Shown: positions 37,503-48,031 of the stretch, piece by piece | Layout: every line of letters begins with the position of its first letter | Position numbering within the stretch: position 1 is the stretch's first letter | Source of the DNA: JAWQFO01 sp033436665 | GTDB lineage: Bacteria; Pseudomonadota; Alphaproteobacteria; Rhodobacterales; Rhodobacteraceae | DNA length: 64,000 nt | Direction: 5' to 3' | Assembly (NCBI RefSeq): GCF_033436665.1 | Contig: NZ_JAWQFO010000004.1 | Location: 334,649 to 398,648 of the forward strand | The notes under the pieces: generated by a model | Database searches by the model: none | The model's input: only the letters and a program-made list of their open reading frames with translations | What the model was told of the DNA's origin: nothing | Position numbers and translations under genes: made by a program

Positions 37503-39611
37503 TCAGAAGTCCTCCCAGCCGTCCGGCGCGTCAGCCTCCTTTACAGCTGCGTTGCCCTGCGTGGCGGCGGGACGCCGCGCCGGCGCCGGCGCTGCCGCGG
37601 GTTGACTGGCCGTTGCGGCCATCCGTTGCCCGGCATCGCCCCGGGTCTGGAAATGCGTCACCCTTGTGTCGAGGCTGCCCACGTCCTGGGTCATCGACTG
37701 GGTGGCGGCGGTGGTTTCCTCGAAAGCCGCCGCGAAGGTCTGGTTTGCCGATCCGAGCTGGTTGACCGCCTGGTTGATCTCGTTGAGGCCGACCGATTGC
37801 TCGACGCTCGATTGCGCCATGTCCCCGACCTTGGCGTCGACATCGGCCATCGCCTCGATGATCTTCTCGAGTGCCTCGCCGGCCTTGGTGACCAGTGCCG
37901 AGCCGCGCTCCACGCTTTCGGAGCTTTCGTTGATAAGCTGACGGATTTCAGTGGCGCTTTCGGCCGAGCGCTGGGCCAGTGCGCGCACTTCCGACGCCAC
38001 GACCGAGAAGCCGCGGCCGGCATCGCCCGCGCGCGCGGCCTCGACCCCGGCGTTAAGCGCCAGCAGGTTGGTCTGGAAGGAGATGCTGTCGATCACCTCG
38101 GTGATCTTGGCGATCTTCTCGGCCGACTCCTCGATCGATTTCATGGCCTGGATCGCGTCGTTGACGACCTCGCCGCTGGCGATGGCGGACTTGCGGGTCC
38201 GTTCCACGTGCGCCTTGGCATCCTCGGCGCTGGACGAGGCCGACTTGACCGACGCGGTCATCTCGTCGAGCGCCGCGGCGGTCTCTTCGAGCGAGGCCGC
38301 CTGTTGCTCGGTCGTCCGCGACAGCGAAAGTGCGCTTTCGGAAATCGAGCCCGCGTTCTCGCGCAGCAGGCCGATGGTTCCGACCACCGCCTCGATCGCG
38401 CTGCTGAGATCGGTGACCGCGGCATTGAAGCTGACGCGGATCGGCTCGTAGGCTTCGGCGAAGGGCACCCCGAGGTCTGCGGTCAGGTCGCCTGCCGAAA
38501 GGGCCCGCAGAGCCTCGCCGAGGCTGTCCACCACGGTCTGGACCTCGGCCTGGGCCTCGGCACGCTCGGCCTCCGTACGCATGCGCAGTTCGGCGGCCGC
38601 CGTCATGTCCTTCGCGATCAGCAGCACCGACATGACCGTGCCGGACTGGTCACGCACGGCGGTGAAGCCGCCGTCGAGGTAGCGTGGCTCTCCCGAGGCG
38701 GCCTTGACCACGATCCGCCCGATCGAGCTGTCGCCGCGGCAGATGTTCTGCCAGTCGGTACGCTCGCCCTCGTTGGTCCGGGAGACGAAGGTATCGTACG
38801 TCACATCGCACAGCCGATCGCGGGAATGTCCGGTGACGGAGAAGAAATTGTCATTGGCCTGCACGAAGCTGCCGTCGGGCGCGATCTCGCACAGGATCTG
38901 CCCGTCTTCCAGCGCCTCGCGGATCACCCGGTTGCGCCGCAGCTCCGTCACCTCGGCCCATTCGACGACAAAGCCGTTGTGCTTGCCTTGTGCATCGCGC
39001 GCCGATGCGATGATCAGCGAGAACCACAGCGGCCCGACCTTGATGTCGGACTTGAACGGCAGGTTCGCCGGATTGCTGAGGTGGACCCGCGCCTTGTTGC
39101 CCCCGGAATGGAAGATATCCATGCGCTGCCCGATGATGTTGTCGGTATCAAATTTGGGAACGACCTTGCGAATGTCCTCCTCGTTCTCCTTGAGCAGCTG
39201 CAGGGTCGAGGCGTTGGCATAGGTGATGCGGAATTCCTTGTCCGCCAGCATCATCGCCGCCGAGGTGTCCGACAGCGCGGAGGCCTTGAGGTCGCGCAGC
39301 ACCGCCTCTTCATCCGGCGCCGCGTCCTCGGCCGCTTCGTCAGCGATCAGGTCGACCGGAACCCAGCCGCCGGTTTCGCGAATGTATTCGGCGCGCACCT
39401 GTGTCTCCATCGCCGTGAGCCGGCGCAGGCGCGTCCCGCGCCGTGCCATAAGCCCTGCGCCGGCCAGCAAAGCACCGGCCGCGCCATGCGCGAAGGGCGC
39501 GGCCGCGGCGGGCAACAGCCCGGCGATCGACAGTCCAGTCAGCAGCGCAGCCAAGAGGGCGGCGGCTGCGGCAAGGGCGGAGTACGGGGGATGCTTGGAC
39601 GTCGTGGACAT
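37503..39611 (-). CDS. Methyl-accepting chemotaxis protein with two PAS domains
   Basis: A 702-residue receptor. Two close membrane helices (about 11-33 and 37-56) leave almost no periplasmic loop, so sensing is probably done in the cytoplasm by two PAS domains (about 115-245 and 250-355). HAMP-like linker (about 375-430), methylation helices and the signalling hairpin (EVIDSISFQTNLLALNAGVE region, near 535) follow. The C-terminus ends GWEDF, a pentapeptide tether of the NWETF type that recruits CheR/CheB. ATG 39611 has GAGG upstream; a TTG at 39659 is less likely. No che genes are near. Confidence 0.9.
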   Translation of the reverse strand: MSTTSKHPPYSALAAAAALLAALLTGLSIAGLLPAAAAPFAHGAAGALLAGAGLMARRGTRLRRLTAMETQVRAEYIRETGGWVPVDLIADEAAEDAAPDEEAVLRDLKASALSDTSAAMMLADKEFRITYANASTLQLLKENEEDIRKVVPKFDTDNIIGQRMDIFHSGGNKARVHLSNPANLPFKSDIKVGPLWFSLIIASARDAQGKHNGFVVEWAEVTELRRNRVIREALEDGQILCEIAPDGSFVQANDNFFSVTGHSRDRLCDVTYDTFVSRTNEGERTDWQNICRGDSSIGRIVVKAASGEPRYLDGGFTAVRDQSGTVMSVLLIAKDMTAAAELRMRTEAERAEAQAEVQTVVDSLGEALRALSAGDLTADLGVPFAEAYEPIRVSFNAAVTDLSSAIEAVVGTIGLLRENAGSISESALSLSRTTEQQAASLEETAAALDEMTASVKSASSSAEDAKAHVERTRKSAIASGEVVNDAIQAMKSIEESAEKIAKITEVIDSISFQTNLLALNAGVEAARAGDAGRGFSVVASEVRALAQRSAESATEIRQLINESSESVERGSALVTKAGEALEKIIEAMADVDAKVGDMAQSSVEQSVGLNEINQAVNQLGSANQTFAAAFEETTAATQSMTQDVGSLDTRVTHFQTRGDAGQRMAATASQPAAAPAPARRPAATQGNAAVKEADAPDGWEDF

Positions 39612-39707
39612 GGCGGACCTCAGAAAGTTTCCGGGATACTCCCCGAGAAATCTTTCCAATTCATTTCCGCCCGAGTGCCCGCGGACCCCGACCGCCTGCT
39701 CCTTTCA

Positions 39708-40880
39708 TCAGCTGCCGGATGTCTTGGCGAAGTCGCGCTTTATCTTGCGCGCAAGAGACCATTTGTGCACCTCGGTCGGCCCGTCGTAGATCCGGAAGGC
39801 GCGGATTTCGCGGAAGAACTGTTCGACGATGGTGTCGCCGGTCACACCGGTGCCGCCCATGATCTGGACACAGCGGTCCGCGACGCGAAACAGCGCCTCC
39901 GATACCGCGACCTTGGCCATGCTGCTTTCGACGTTCGCCGTCTCGCCCCGGTCGAGCGCTTGTGCGCACCAGTCGATCATCAGGCGACACTGCCGCAGGT
40001 CGATCTGATTCTCGGCCAACATGAAACCGACCCCCTCGTGATCGACCAGCGTCTTAGCGAAAGCTTCGCGTCGGCAGGCATAGGCGGTGGCGATCTCCTG
40101 AGCGCGCAGTCCGAGACCGGTCCAGCGCATGCAATGCGAGAGCCGCGCGGGCGCAAGCCGCACCTGCGCAAGACGGAACCCGTCGCCCGGTTGGCCGAGG
40201 ATCTGGTCCGCGTCGAGACGTAGCCCTTCGATAGCGACGACCGCGTGCCCGCCCGGCATCGCGCTGTCGATCGTGTCGAGAATCCGCTCGATCCGAACGA
40301 CAGGGTCGGGGAGCTCGACCAGAAACAGCGTCGCACCTTCTTCGGCGCGGGCCATGATGATCCCGGTCCCGGCACCGTCGGCCCCGGTGATGAAGGCCTT
40401 GCGCCCGTCGATGACCCAGTGGTTGCCGTCCCGCCGCGCACATGTCGACAGCATCGACGGGTCCGATCCGGCACCGCCCTGGGCCGCCGGTTCGGTCATG
40501 AAAAAGGCAGAACGCGCCCTGCCCGACACCAGCGGCTCGAGAAAGCGCTGCTTCTGCGCAGGCGTGGCCATCCGCCCGAGCAGGAACATGTTGCCTTCGT
40601 CGGGTGCGGCAGTGTTGCAGGCCAGCGGTCCCAGCGGAGACAGGCCGGACGCGATCAGCAACCGCGCCGTGCCGACCTGGCTGAAATGGCTTCCGTCCGG
40701 GTGGATGTGCGGCGTCAGAACGCCGGCCGCTTTCGCGAGGCCGCGCAATTCCTGCACCAAGGCATCCTGTGGCCCGTGCGCCGTGCGACGCGGATCGGCC
40801 TCGAAGGGAACCACCGTCTCGCGGACGAACTCCTCGACCCGCAGCGCAAGCTCCTCCGCGGCCTCTATGTCAGTCGTCAT
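39708..40880 (-). CDS. Acyl-CoA dehydrogenase
   Basis: A 390-residue flavoprotein of the ACAD family: N-terminal helical domain, beta domain with the FAD/substrate stretch FFMTEPAAQGGAGSD (near 125-139), and a C-terminal helical domain with YDGPTEVHKWSLARK, which holds the region of the catalytic glutamate in several subfamilies. It removes two hydrogens from an acyl-CoA and passes electrons to ETF. It is a lone gene; the chain length or branched substrate cannot be told. It has a GGAGAT ribosome site. Confidence 0.88.
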   Translation of the reverse strand: MTTDIEAAEELALRVEEFVRETVVPFEADPRRTAHGPQDALVQELRGLAKAAGVLTPHIHPDGSHFSQVGTARLLIASGLSPLGPLACNTAAPDEGNMFLLGRMATPAQKQRFLEPLVSGRARSAFFMTEPAAQGGAGSDPSMLSTCARRDGNHWVIDGRKAFITGADGAGTGIIMARAEEGATLFLVELPDPVVRIERILDTIDSAMPGGHAVVAIEGLRLDADQILGQPGDGFRLAQVRLAPARLSHCMRWTGLGLRAQEIATAYACRREAFAKTLVDHEGVGFMLAENQIDLRQCRLMIDWCAQALDRGETANVESSMAKVAVSEALFRVADRCVQIMGGTGVTGDTIVEQFFREIRAFRIYDGPTEVHKWSLARKIKRDFAKTSGS

Positions 40881-41324
40881 TCAGGATCTCCGGTCCAGTG
40901 TCGTTGCGGTGCAGCATGGACCGAACCGGGCTGCGAAGACCAGAGCGGTCCAGATGCCTGACCGGTTCGCGTCGGCCCCGCGCCGGGACGTTCGGGCGGC
41001 CACCTGAAAGCGCAGCCGGGGCCTTCGCGTAAATTTGCTTGGCTGCCGCAGGGCGACCCTGAATCCAGCCCGTCGCAGGCGATCTTCGCGCTCGCCGTCT
41101 CTTCACAGCGTATTGGGACAAAAAAAAGCACCAGCCTGCCCCATGCATGGTCCAGCCCAACTTCGGTTTTCAAATATTCTCGGAGGAGCGCGAGGGGGCA
41201 GACAGCCCCCTCGCTCCGTCACAAACACCCATGCAATCAATCTGGCCGCCAGGCAGACCTGCGCCTCTGGACTTGCCCGCCAAACTCCTTATTGCTAGCC
41301 GCAGCCAGAGAGGGAGAAACCGTC
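40881..41324. other. 444-bp divergent intergenic region
   Basis: It separates the acyl-CoA dehydrogenase from the amino acid transporter. It holds a strong hairpin at 41185-41217 and an A8 run near 41117. No gene or clear promoter is visible in the rest; the short open frames have no ribosome sites or recognisable products. Confidence 0.6.
41185..41217 (-). repeat. Palindromic intergenic element (hairpin followed by CCGAGAATATTTG)
   Basis: A 13-bp stem with one 2-base bulge and a 5-base loop (left arm 41185-41199, right arm 41205-41217). On the minus strand it is followed by TCCGAGAATATTTGAAAAC. A G/C hairpin followed by a GAG-ATATTTG tail is, as I recall, a recurrent intergenic sequence in Rhodobacteraceae genomes, so this may be a REP-like repeat or a terminator copy. 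Confidence 0.55.
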
Positions 41325-42149
41325 ATGTCACTGCCCCGCTTTTCCGCCGCCGTCGCGGCTCTGACCGTTGCTGCAGTCCCGGCATTGGCGCAGAACGATT
41401 GCGCCGCCGGAAAGACGCTTGACGAAGGTACGCTGACCGTCGCGACTGGAAACCCGGCCTATTACCCCTGGGTCATCGATGATGTGCCCGAGAAAGGCGA
41501 AGGCTTCGAAGCCGCGATGGCCTACGCGCTTGCGGACAGGATGGGGTTTTCCCCTGACGCCGTGACCTGGGTCCGCACCTCCTTCGACGAGGCGATTCAG
41601 CCGGGCGAGAAGAGCTTCGACATCAATCTTCAGCAGTATTCGATCACCGAGGATCGGGACAAGGTCGTGGATTTCTCCACCCCCTACTATACCGCGCCGA
41701 TGGCCGTGGTGGTTCCGCAAGCCGCCGTCGACGCCGGGCTCGGTGCCGATCTGTCTGCGCTCAAGGATCTCAAGTGGGGCATCGTCGCCTCGACGACCGC
41801 CCTGCCGGTCGTCATGGAGATGATCGCGCCGGCCTCGGATCCGCTGATCTACGACGACAACGCCAACGTCGTCGAGGCGATGAAGGCCAACCAGATCGAC
41901 GCCGCACTCTTCGATCTGCCGACGGCGCTCTACGTTGCGGCCGTGATGCTCGAGGACGGTGCGGTCCTCGGCCAGTTCGCGCCCGAGCAATCCGAGAACC
42001 CGGACCGCTTCGGCATGCTGATGGAAGAGGGCAATGCTCTCAAGGACTGTGTCGACGCCGCCCTGGCCGAGATGGAGGCCGACGGCACGCTGAAGTCCAT
42101 CGAGCAGACCTGGTTGCAGGAAGCCACGGGCGTTCCGCTCATCCAGTGA
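41325..42149 (+). CDS. Polar amino acid ABC transporter substrate-binding protein
   Basis: A 274-residue family 3 periplasmic binding protein with a signal peptide (cleavage after ALAQ, near 22). Domain closure regions and the DRDKVVDFSTPYY segment (near 110-122) are typical of polar amino acid binders. It is followed after 4 bp by a permease and an ATPase, giving a three-gene importer. Ligand cannot be inferred. A GAGGGAGA site precedes the ATG at 41325. Confidence 0.88.
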   Translation: MSLPRFSAAVAALTVAAVPALAQNDCAAGKTLDEGTLTVATGNPAYYPWVIDDVPEKGEGFEAAMAYALADRMGFSPDAVTWVRTSFDEAIQPGEKSFDINLQQYSITEDRDKVVDFSTPYYTAPMAVVVPQAAVDAGLGADLSALKDLKWGIVASTTALPVVMEMIAPASDPLIYDDNANVVEAMKANQIDAALFDLPTALYVAAVMLEDGAVLGQFAPEQSENPDRFGMLMEEGNALKDCVDAALAEMEADGTLKSIEQTWLQEATGVPLIQ

Positions 42150-42153
42150 CCGC

Positions 42154-42949
42154 GTGAACCGGCGTGAACGATACGAAGCCCGCGAACGCCGGCGCGCGAC
42201 CCTTGTCGCCGGCGCGAGCATGCTGGCCGTGCTCGGCGCGCTCGTGGCCCTGGTGCCGCTGGCACCGGGCTGGGAGCGCGTCCAAGCGTCGTTCTTTAAC
42301 GGCGAGGTCTTCGCGCGCACCTTTCCGGGGCTGGCAAAGGCGTTCCTGATCGATATCGCGATCTTCGCATGGTCGGTGCCGCTGATCTGCATCCTGTCGC
42401 TGGCCATCGCGCTCTGCCGCGGCGCGCGCAGCCCGGCGCTGTTTCCGCTGCGGGTCTTCGGCGCCGTATACGTCGATCTCTTCCGGGGCGTGCCGGTGGT
42501 GCTGGTGATCTACCTCGTGGGCTTCGGCATTCCCGGCCTCGGCCTGCCGCGCCCCTGGAACAGCCCCTACATCTGGGGCACCGTGGCGCTGGTACTGACC
42601 TACAGCGCCTATGTCGCCGAGATCCTGCGCGGCGGGATCGAGAGCATCCATTCCAGCCAGCGCGCCGCCGCGATCTGCCTCGGGCTCAGCGAACGCGACG
42701 CCATGCGCTACGTGATCCTGCCGCAGGCGATCCGGCGCGTGGTCCCGGCCAACATGAACATGCTCGTCGCCCTGCAGAAGGACGTGGCCCTGCTCAGCTT
42801 CATCGGTCCCGTCGAGATCCTGCGCCAGGCCGGCATCTACAAGAGCCTGCTGGCCAATTTCACGCCCTACGTCGCCGCCGCGGTGATCTTCCTGCTCGTG
42901 ACCGTCCCTGCGACGCGTTACGCCGACTACCTGATGAACCGGGCGCAGA

Positions 42950-42963
<14 letters not shown>
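42154..42963 (+). CDS. Polar amino acid ABC transporter permease
   Basis: A 269-residue HisM/GlnP-type permease with about five transmembrane helices and the EAA loop near 170-190 (RAAAICLGLSERDAMRYVILPQA). The start is a GTG at 42154. Only one permease gene is present, so the channel is probably a homodimer. Its 3' end overlaps the ATPase gene by 14 bp. Confidence 0.88.
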
Positions 42964-43687
<724 letters not shown>

Positions 43688-43719
43688 GCCGCCCCGCGCC
43701 GGCGCCGCCGCGGGGCGGC
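43688..43719. terminator. Hairpin between convergent ABC and mscS genes
   Basis: A perfect 11-bp GC inverted repeat (43688-43698 with 43709-43719) with a 10-base loop that is itself nearly self-complementary. It fills the 37-bp gap between two convergent genes and could stop transcription from both sides, though no T-run is present on either strand. Confidence 0.7.
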
Positions 43720-43724
43720 TCGGG

Positions 43725-45086
43725 TCAGGCGGTTTTGGCGGCGCCTTCCTGTGCGTCCGCGATCGTATGCATATGCACGTCCTGCTGCGGATAGGGGATC
43801 GAGATGCCGGCGGCGTCGAAATTCTGCTTCATCTGCTGCATCAGGTCCCAGTAGACAGTCCAGTAGTCTCCGGTCTGCACCCAGGGCCGGCAGATGAAGT
43901 TGACCGAGCTATCCGCCAATTCGTGCACCCGGATCGCCGGTGCCGGCTCTTCGAGCACCAGCGGGTGCGCTTTCACGGTCTCCTCGATCACGCGCAGCGC
44001 GTCGGGGATTGAATCGTCGTAGCCGATCCCGAACACCAGATCGACGCGGCGCGTCGCGCTGGCGGTGACGTTGGTGATCGTGTCGCCCCAGACGTTCTTG
44101 TTGGGGATCACGATCACCTGGTTGTCGGGCGTGACGATGGTGGTCGCCACGATGCTGACCGACCGCACCGTACCGCCAACCCCGCCGACGTCGACGTAAT
44201 CTCCTTCGTCGAAAGGACGGTTGATCATGATCATCAGTCCGCTCGCCAGATTGCCGAGCGTATCCTGGAAAGCGAAGGCCATGATGAATGAGGCGCCGCC
44301 GATCAGCGCGAAGACCGGGGAGATGTCGATTCCCAGCATCGACAGGACCACCATCAGCCCGATGGCCAGAACGATCCAGTAGATGATCGTCACGAGAAAG
44401 GCCTGCAACAACTTGGACAGGTTGGGCACGCGCCCGATCCAGCGCGAGGCGCCGCGCCGCACGAGCCGTGCGACGAACAGCAAGACGAAGAGTGCTGCAA
44501 GAACGATACCGATGTTCTTCGCCCATTCCAGCCCGCCTGCCGGAGACGTCGCCCAGCGGGTCAGTTCAGCCAGCAAGGTTTCGATGTTCGCGGTGCGTGT
44601 CCCTTCCGTGACCACCGCGGTGCGGTAGGCGCGGTACTCGGCGATGGTGTCGGCGTTGCCGCCTTTCTTGTCCCAAGCGGTCAGCACCATCGTGTAGTTG
44701 TCGAAGAGGCGCCGGCGCTCCTCGGTCATGGCGGCCAGCTCGTCTCCGGTAGTTCCGGCGATCTGCGCGTCCACCACGGCCTGCGTCTGCTCTCTGGCAA
44801 TGCCGCGCCAGGTGTCGGCAGCCGCCTCGAGTTCGGCCGCGGTCAGCGGGATCAGCCGCAGTTCGAGTTCTTCGGGCGAGATCTCGGGGTTGATCACGTT
44901 TGCCGGCAGGTCGGGCCCCTCCTCCGCGGCGGGCTCTTCCGCGGCAGCTTCCTCGGTGCTCGCCGCTCCGTCTCCGCTGTCGTCCGACTGTGCCGTGGCA
45001 AGGACCGGAACAAGGCCCAGCATCGCAAGCAGAAGAAGCAGGCGCAGCAGCCTCTCCGGCCTGAGGAAGTTGAAACGTTCAGGCAT
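43725..45086 (-). CDS. MscS-family mechanosensitive channel
   Basis: A 453-residue small-conductance mechanosensitive channel. A signal peptide (cleavage near ATAQ, about 28) and an acidic periplasmic N-terminal region (30-175) precede about four membrane helices (185-300). The pore-lining TM3 lies near 264-295 (FIMAFAFQDTLGNLASGLMIM), followed by the beta domain (FDEGDYVDVGGVGGTVRSV). It releases solutes under hypo-osmotic stress. ATG 45086 has GGAGG; the extended upstream frame is not coding. It is divergent from the peptide transporter. Confidence 0.9.
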   Translation of the reverse strand: MPERFNFLRPERLLRLLLLLAMLGLVPVLATAQSDDSGDGAASTEEAAAEEPAAEEGPDLPANVINPEISPEELELRLIPLTAAELEAAADTWRGIAREQTQAVVDAQIAGTTGDELAAMTEERRRLFDNYTMVLTAWDKKGGNADTIAEYRAYRTAVVTEGTRTANIETLLAELTRWATSPAGGLEWAKNIGIVLAALFVLLFVARLVRRGASRWIGRVPNLSKLLQAFLVTIIYWIVLAIGLMVVLSMLGIDISPVFALIGGASFIMAFAFQDTLGNLASGLMIMINRPFDEGDYVDVGGVGGTVRSVSIVATTIVTPDNQVIVIPNKNVWGDTITNVTASATRRVDLVFGIGYDDSIPDALRVIEETVKAHPLVLEEPAPAIRVHELADSSVNFICRPWVQTGDYWTVYWDLMQQMKQNFDAAGISIPYPQQDVHMHTIADAQEGAAKTA

Positions 45087-45263
45087 GAGGGTCCTCCGAA
45101 AGTTGCTGTGTCGCTTTGGCCCGGACCGGCCGGGCAAGCCCGCGGCGGAGTAAAACACGAAACCTGCGGTGCTTGCCACCGGCAGGCTGCGCGATTTCAC
45201 ATCGCACTTCGACCACCCTGCAATCATTTCCGGCACAGGGCTGAAATCCTGTGCGGTCGTGGC

Positions 45264-45293
45264 TTGACTTGCCCACGACTTCACGACCTATTT
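45264..45293 (+). promoter_or_regulatory. Candidate promoter of the peptide transporter operon
   Basis: TTGACT (45264-45269) and CTATTT (45288-45293) are separated by 18 bp, about 70 bp before the start codon. The -35 is good, the -10 weak. Confidence 0.4.
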
Positions 45294-45365
45294 CAACCTG
45301 GACGGACGGCCCGCCGCGGGCGGCCGCGATCCGACAACCAACAAAAAACCGACAGGGAGTTCTTC

Positions 45366-46967
45366 ATGAGACATGTGCCACGATTCATTGCGGCGGCGGC
45401 CATCGCGGCCGTTGTCGGCCTGCCCTTCAGTGCGGCACAGGCCGAAACGCCGGCCGACACGCTGATCCAGGCCTGGGCCATCGACGACGTCATCTCGCTT
45501 GACCCCGCGGAGGTGTTCGAGTTCACCGCCTCGGAAATTCTCGGCAACAGCTACCAGCCGCTGGTGGGCTACGACGTGAACAACGTCTCCGACATCTTCG
45601 GCGTTATCGCAGAGAAGTGGGAGGTCTCGGAAGACGGCAAGACCTTTACCTTCACCATCCGCGACGGCATGCAGTTTGCCTCCGGCAACCCGATCACCGC
45701 CGAGGACGCGGTGTTCTCGTTGACCCGCGCGATCAAGCTCGACAAGTCGCCGGCCTTCATCCTGACCCAGTTCGGCTTTACCGCCGACAACGTCGACGAC
45801 ATGATCCGCCAGACCGGCGACATGACCTTCGAGTTCGAGATGGACAACGCCTATGCGCCGACCCTCGTGCTCTACTGCCTGACCGCGACGATCGGTTTCG
45901 TGGTCGACAAGCAGCTGGTCATGGAGAACGAGCAGGACGGCGATTTCGGCTACAATTGGCTCAAGACCAACTACGCGGGTTCGGGCGCCTTCACGATCCG
46001 TGAATGGCGCGCCAACGAGGTCGTCGTGCTGGAACGCAACGACAACTATTCGGGTGATGCGCCCGCGATGGTGCGTTCGATCTACCGTCACATCCCCGAA
46101 GGCGCGACCCAGCGCCTGCTGCTCGAGCAGGGCGATATCGACATCGCGCGCAACCTCGGCGCAGAAGAGATCGTGGCGCTTCAGGACAACCCGGACGTCA
46201 AAGTGCTCGATGGCGTGAAAGGCTCGATCTACTACATGGGCCTGAGCCAGAAGAACGAGAACCTCGCCAAGCCGGAAGTCCGGCAGGCGATGAAGTACCT
46301 CGTCGACTATGCCACGATCGCGGACACGATCATGAAGGGCAAGGTGCAGGTCCACCAGGCCTTCCTGCCCAAGGGTTTCCTCGGTGCGCTGGAAGAGACC
46401 CCGTTCGCGCTCAACGTCGAAAAGGCCAAGGAACTGCTGGCCGAGGCCGGGCTGCCCGACGGCTTCTCGGTGACGATGGACGTGCGCAACACGCCCGAGA
46501 TCACCGCCATGTCCGAGGCGATCCAGGCCACGATGGCGCAGGCCGGCATCCAGATGGAACTGATCCCGGGCGACGGCCAGCAGACGCTGACCAAGTACCG
46601 CGCACGCAACCACGATATCTATATCGGCCGCTGGGGACCGGACTACCAGGATCCGCACACCAACGCCGATACCTTTGCGCGCAACCCCGACAACTCGGAT
46701 GATGCCGCCTCCAAGCCGCTGGCCTGGCGCAACAGTTGGGACATCCCGGACATGACGGCGGCCGCCGATGCCGCCGTTCTGGAAGCGGATGCCGACAAGC
46801 GCGCGCAGATGTATCTCGACATCCAGACCGAGCATCAGCAGGTGTCGCCCTTCGTCATAATGTTCCAGGAGATCGAGGTCTTCGGGATGCGCAATGACGT
46901 GAACGGCTACATCATCGGGCCGTCCTTCAACGACAACTCGTTCCGCGAAGTCACCAAGGACAGATGA
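45366..46967 (+). CDS. Peptide ABC transporter substrate-binding protein (DppA/OppA family)
   Basis: A 533-residue family 5 periplasmic binding protein with a signal peptide ending near AQAE (27). The large two-lobe fold and the YEVSEDGKTFTFTIRDGMQF-type segment (near 90) are typical. It feeds DppBC-type permeases. The operon ends in a dipeptidase, so short peptides are likely ligands. An AGGGAG site precedes the ATG, and its stop overlaps the next start by 4 bp. Confidence 0.88.
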   Translation: MRHVPRFIAAAAIAAVVGLPFSAAQAETPADTLIQAWAIDDVISLDPAEVFEFTASEILGNSYQPLVGYDVNNVSDIFGVIAEKWEVSEDGKTFTFTIRDGMQFASGNPITAEDAVFSLTRAIKLDKSPAFILTQFGFTADNVDDMIRQTGDMTFEFEMDNAYAPTLVLYCLTATIGFVVDKQLVMENEQDGDFGYNWLKTNYAGSGAFTIREWRANEVVVLERNDNYSGDAPAMVRSIYRHIPEGATQRLLLEQGDIDIARNLGAEEIVALQDNPDVKVLDGVKGSIYYMGLSQKNENLAKPEVRQAMKYLVDYATIADTIMKGKVQVHQAFLPKGFLGALEETPFALNVEKAKELLAEAGLPDGFSVTMDVRNTPEITAMSEAIQATMAQAGIQMELIPGDGQQTLTKYRARNHDIYIGRWGPDYQDPHTNADTFARNPDNSDDAASKPLAWRNSWDIPDMTAAADAAVLEADADKRAQMYLDIQTEHQQVSPFVIMFQEIEVFGMRNDVNGYIIGPSFNDNSFREVTKDR

Positions 46968-48031
46968 GCGACAGCACCATCGCACCACCGGGAGGGCGCA
47001 GCGGCGCCCTCCCTCTTTTCGCCCGCAAGGCCGGACGGCTGATCGCCTCGGTCCTCGTCACCTTCGTCGGGCTCTTGTTCGTGACCTTCCTGATCGGGCG
47101 CGTCGTGCCGGTCGACCCGGTTCTGGCCGTCGTCGGGGATCGCGCCTCGCAATCGACCTATGACGCCGCCTATATCGAGCTCGGCCTCGACAAGCCGCTT
47201 TATCAGCAGTTCTGGATCTACCTGTCGAATGCGCTGACCGGCGATCTGGGCACCTCGATGCTGACCAAGAAGAACATCACCGAGGATATCGCCCGCGTCT
47301 TCCCCGCCACGCTGGAACTCGCCACCGCCGGGATCATCCTCGGCACGCTTTTCGGCATTCCGCTCGGCGTACTCTCCGCCGTCCACCAGGCCCGCCTGCT
47401 CGACCAGATCGTGCGCGTCGTCGGCCTCGTCGGCTATTCCGCCCCGATCTTCTGGCTCGGCCTTCTGGGACTGCTGGTCTTCTACGCCAAGCTCGGCATC
47501 GTCGCGGGCCCGGGCCGCATCGACATCGCCTACGAATACTCCGTGACCCAGAAGACCGGCCTTCTGCTCGTCGACACCGCCATGCAGGGCCAGTGGGACG
47601 CCTTCCGCAACGTGCTGGCGCATCTCGCCCTGCCCGCGAGCCTTCTGGGCTATTTCTCGATGGCCTACATCAGCCGCATGACGCGCAGCTTCATGCTGGC
47701 GGAACTCGCACAGGAATATGTCACGACAGCCCGCGTCAAGGGCGTCGCCGAATGGCGGATCATCTGGATTCACGCGCTCAGGAACGCTGCCGTGCCGCTG
47801 GTCACCGTCGTGGCCCTGTCCTATGCCAACCTGCTCGAGGGCTCCGTTCTGACCGAAACCGTGTTCGCCTGGCCCGGGCTGGGTCAATACCTCACGAACT
47901 CGCTGCAAAACGCCGACATGAATGCCGTACTTGGCGGCACGCTGGTGATCGGCGTGATCTTCGTCGGGCTCAACCTGCTGTCGGACCTGCTATACACACT
48001 GCTCGATCCGCGCGTGAGGAGACGCGCATGA
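46964..48031 (+). CDS. Peptide ABC transporter permease (DppB type)
   Basis: A 355-residue permease with six transmembrane helices; helix 1 near 27-47, then a periplasmic loop and the binding-protein-dependent transport core with the EAA segment near 255-275 (EYVTTARVKGVAEWRIIWIHA). It overlaps its neighbours by 4 bp on both sides (ATGA), a sign of tight translational coupling. Confidence 0.9.
   Translation: MSDSTIAPPGGRSGALPLFARKAGRLIASVLVTFVGLLFVTFLIGRVVPVDPVLAVVGDRASQSTYDAAYIELGLDKPLYQQFWIYLSNALTGDLGTSMLTKKNITEDIARVFPATLELATAGIILGTLFGIPLGVLSAVHQARLLDQIVRVVGLVGYSAPIFWLGLLGLLVFYAKLGIVAGPGRIDIAYEYSVTQKTGLLLVDTAMQGQWDAFRNVLAHLALPASLLGYFSMAYISRMTRSFMLAELAQEYVTTARVKGVAEWRIIWIHALRNAAVPLVTVVALSYANLLEGSVLTETVFAWPGLGQYLTNSLQNADMNAVLGGTLVIGVIFVGLNLLSDLLYTLLDPRVRRRA

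Noticed and set aside
37602..40223. Plus-strand frame of about 870 codons opposite the chemoreceptor and part of the acyl-CoA dehydrogenase
   Set aside because: It crosses two real genes and their gap, and its product has no family features.
45288..46988. Minus-strand frame of about 560 codons opposite the peptide-binding protein
   Set aside because: Antisense of a signal-peptide-bearing binding protein with strong family match; no ribosome site.
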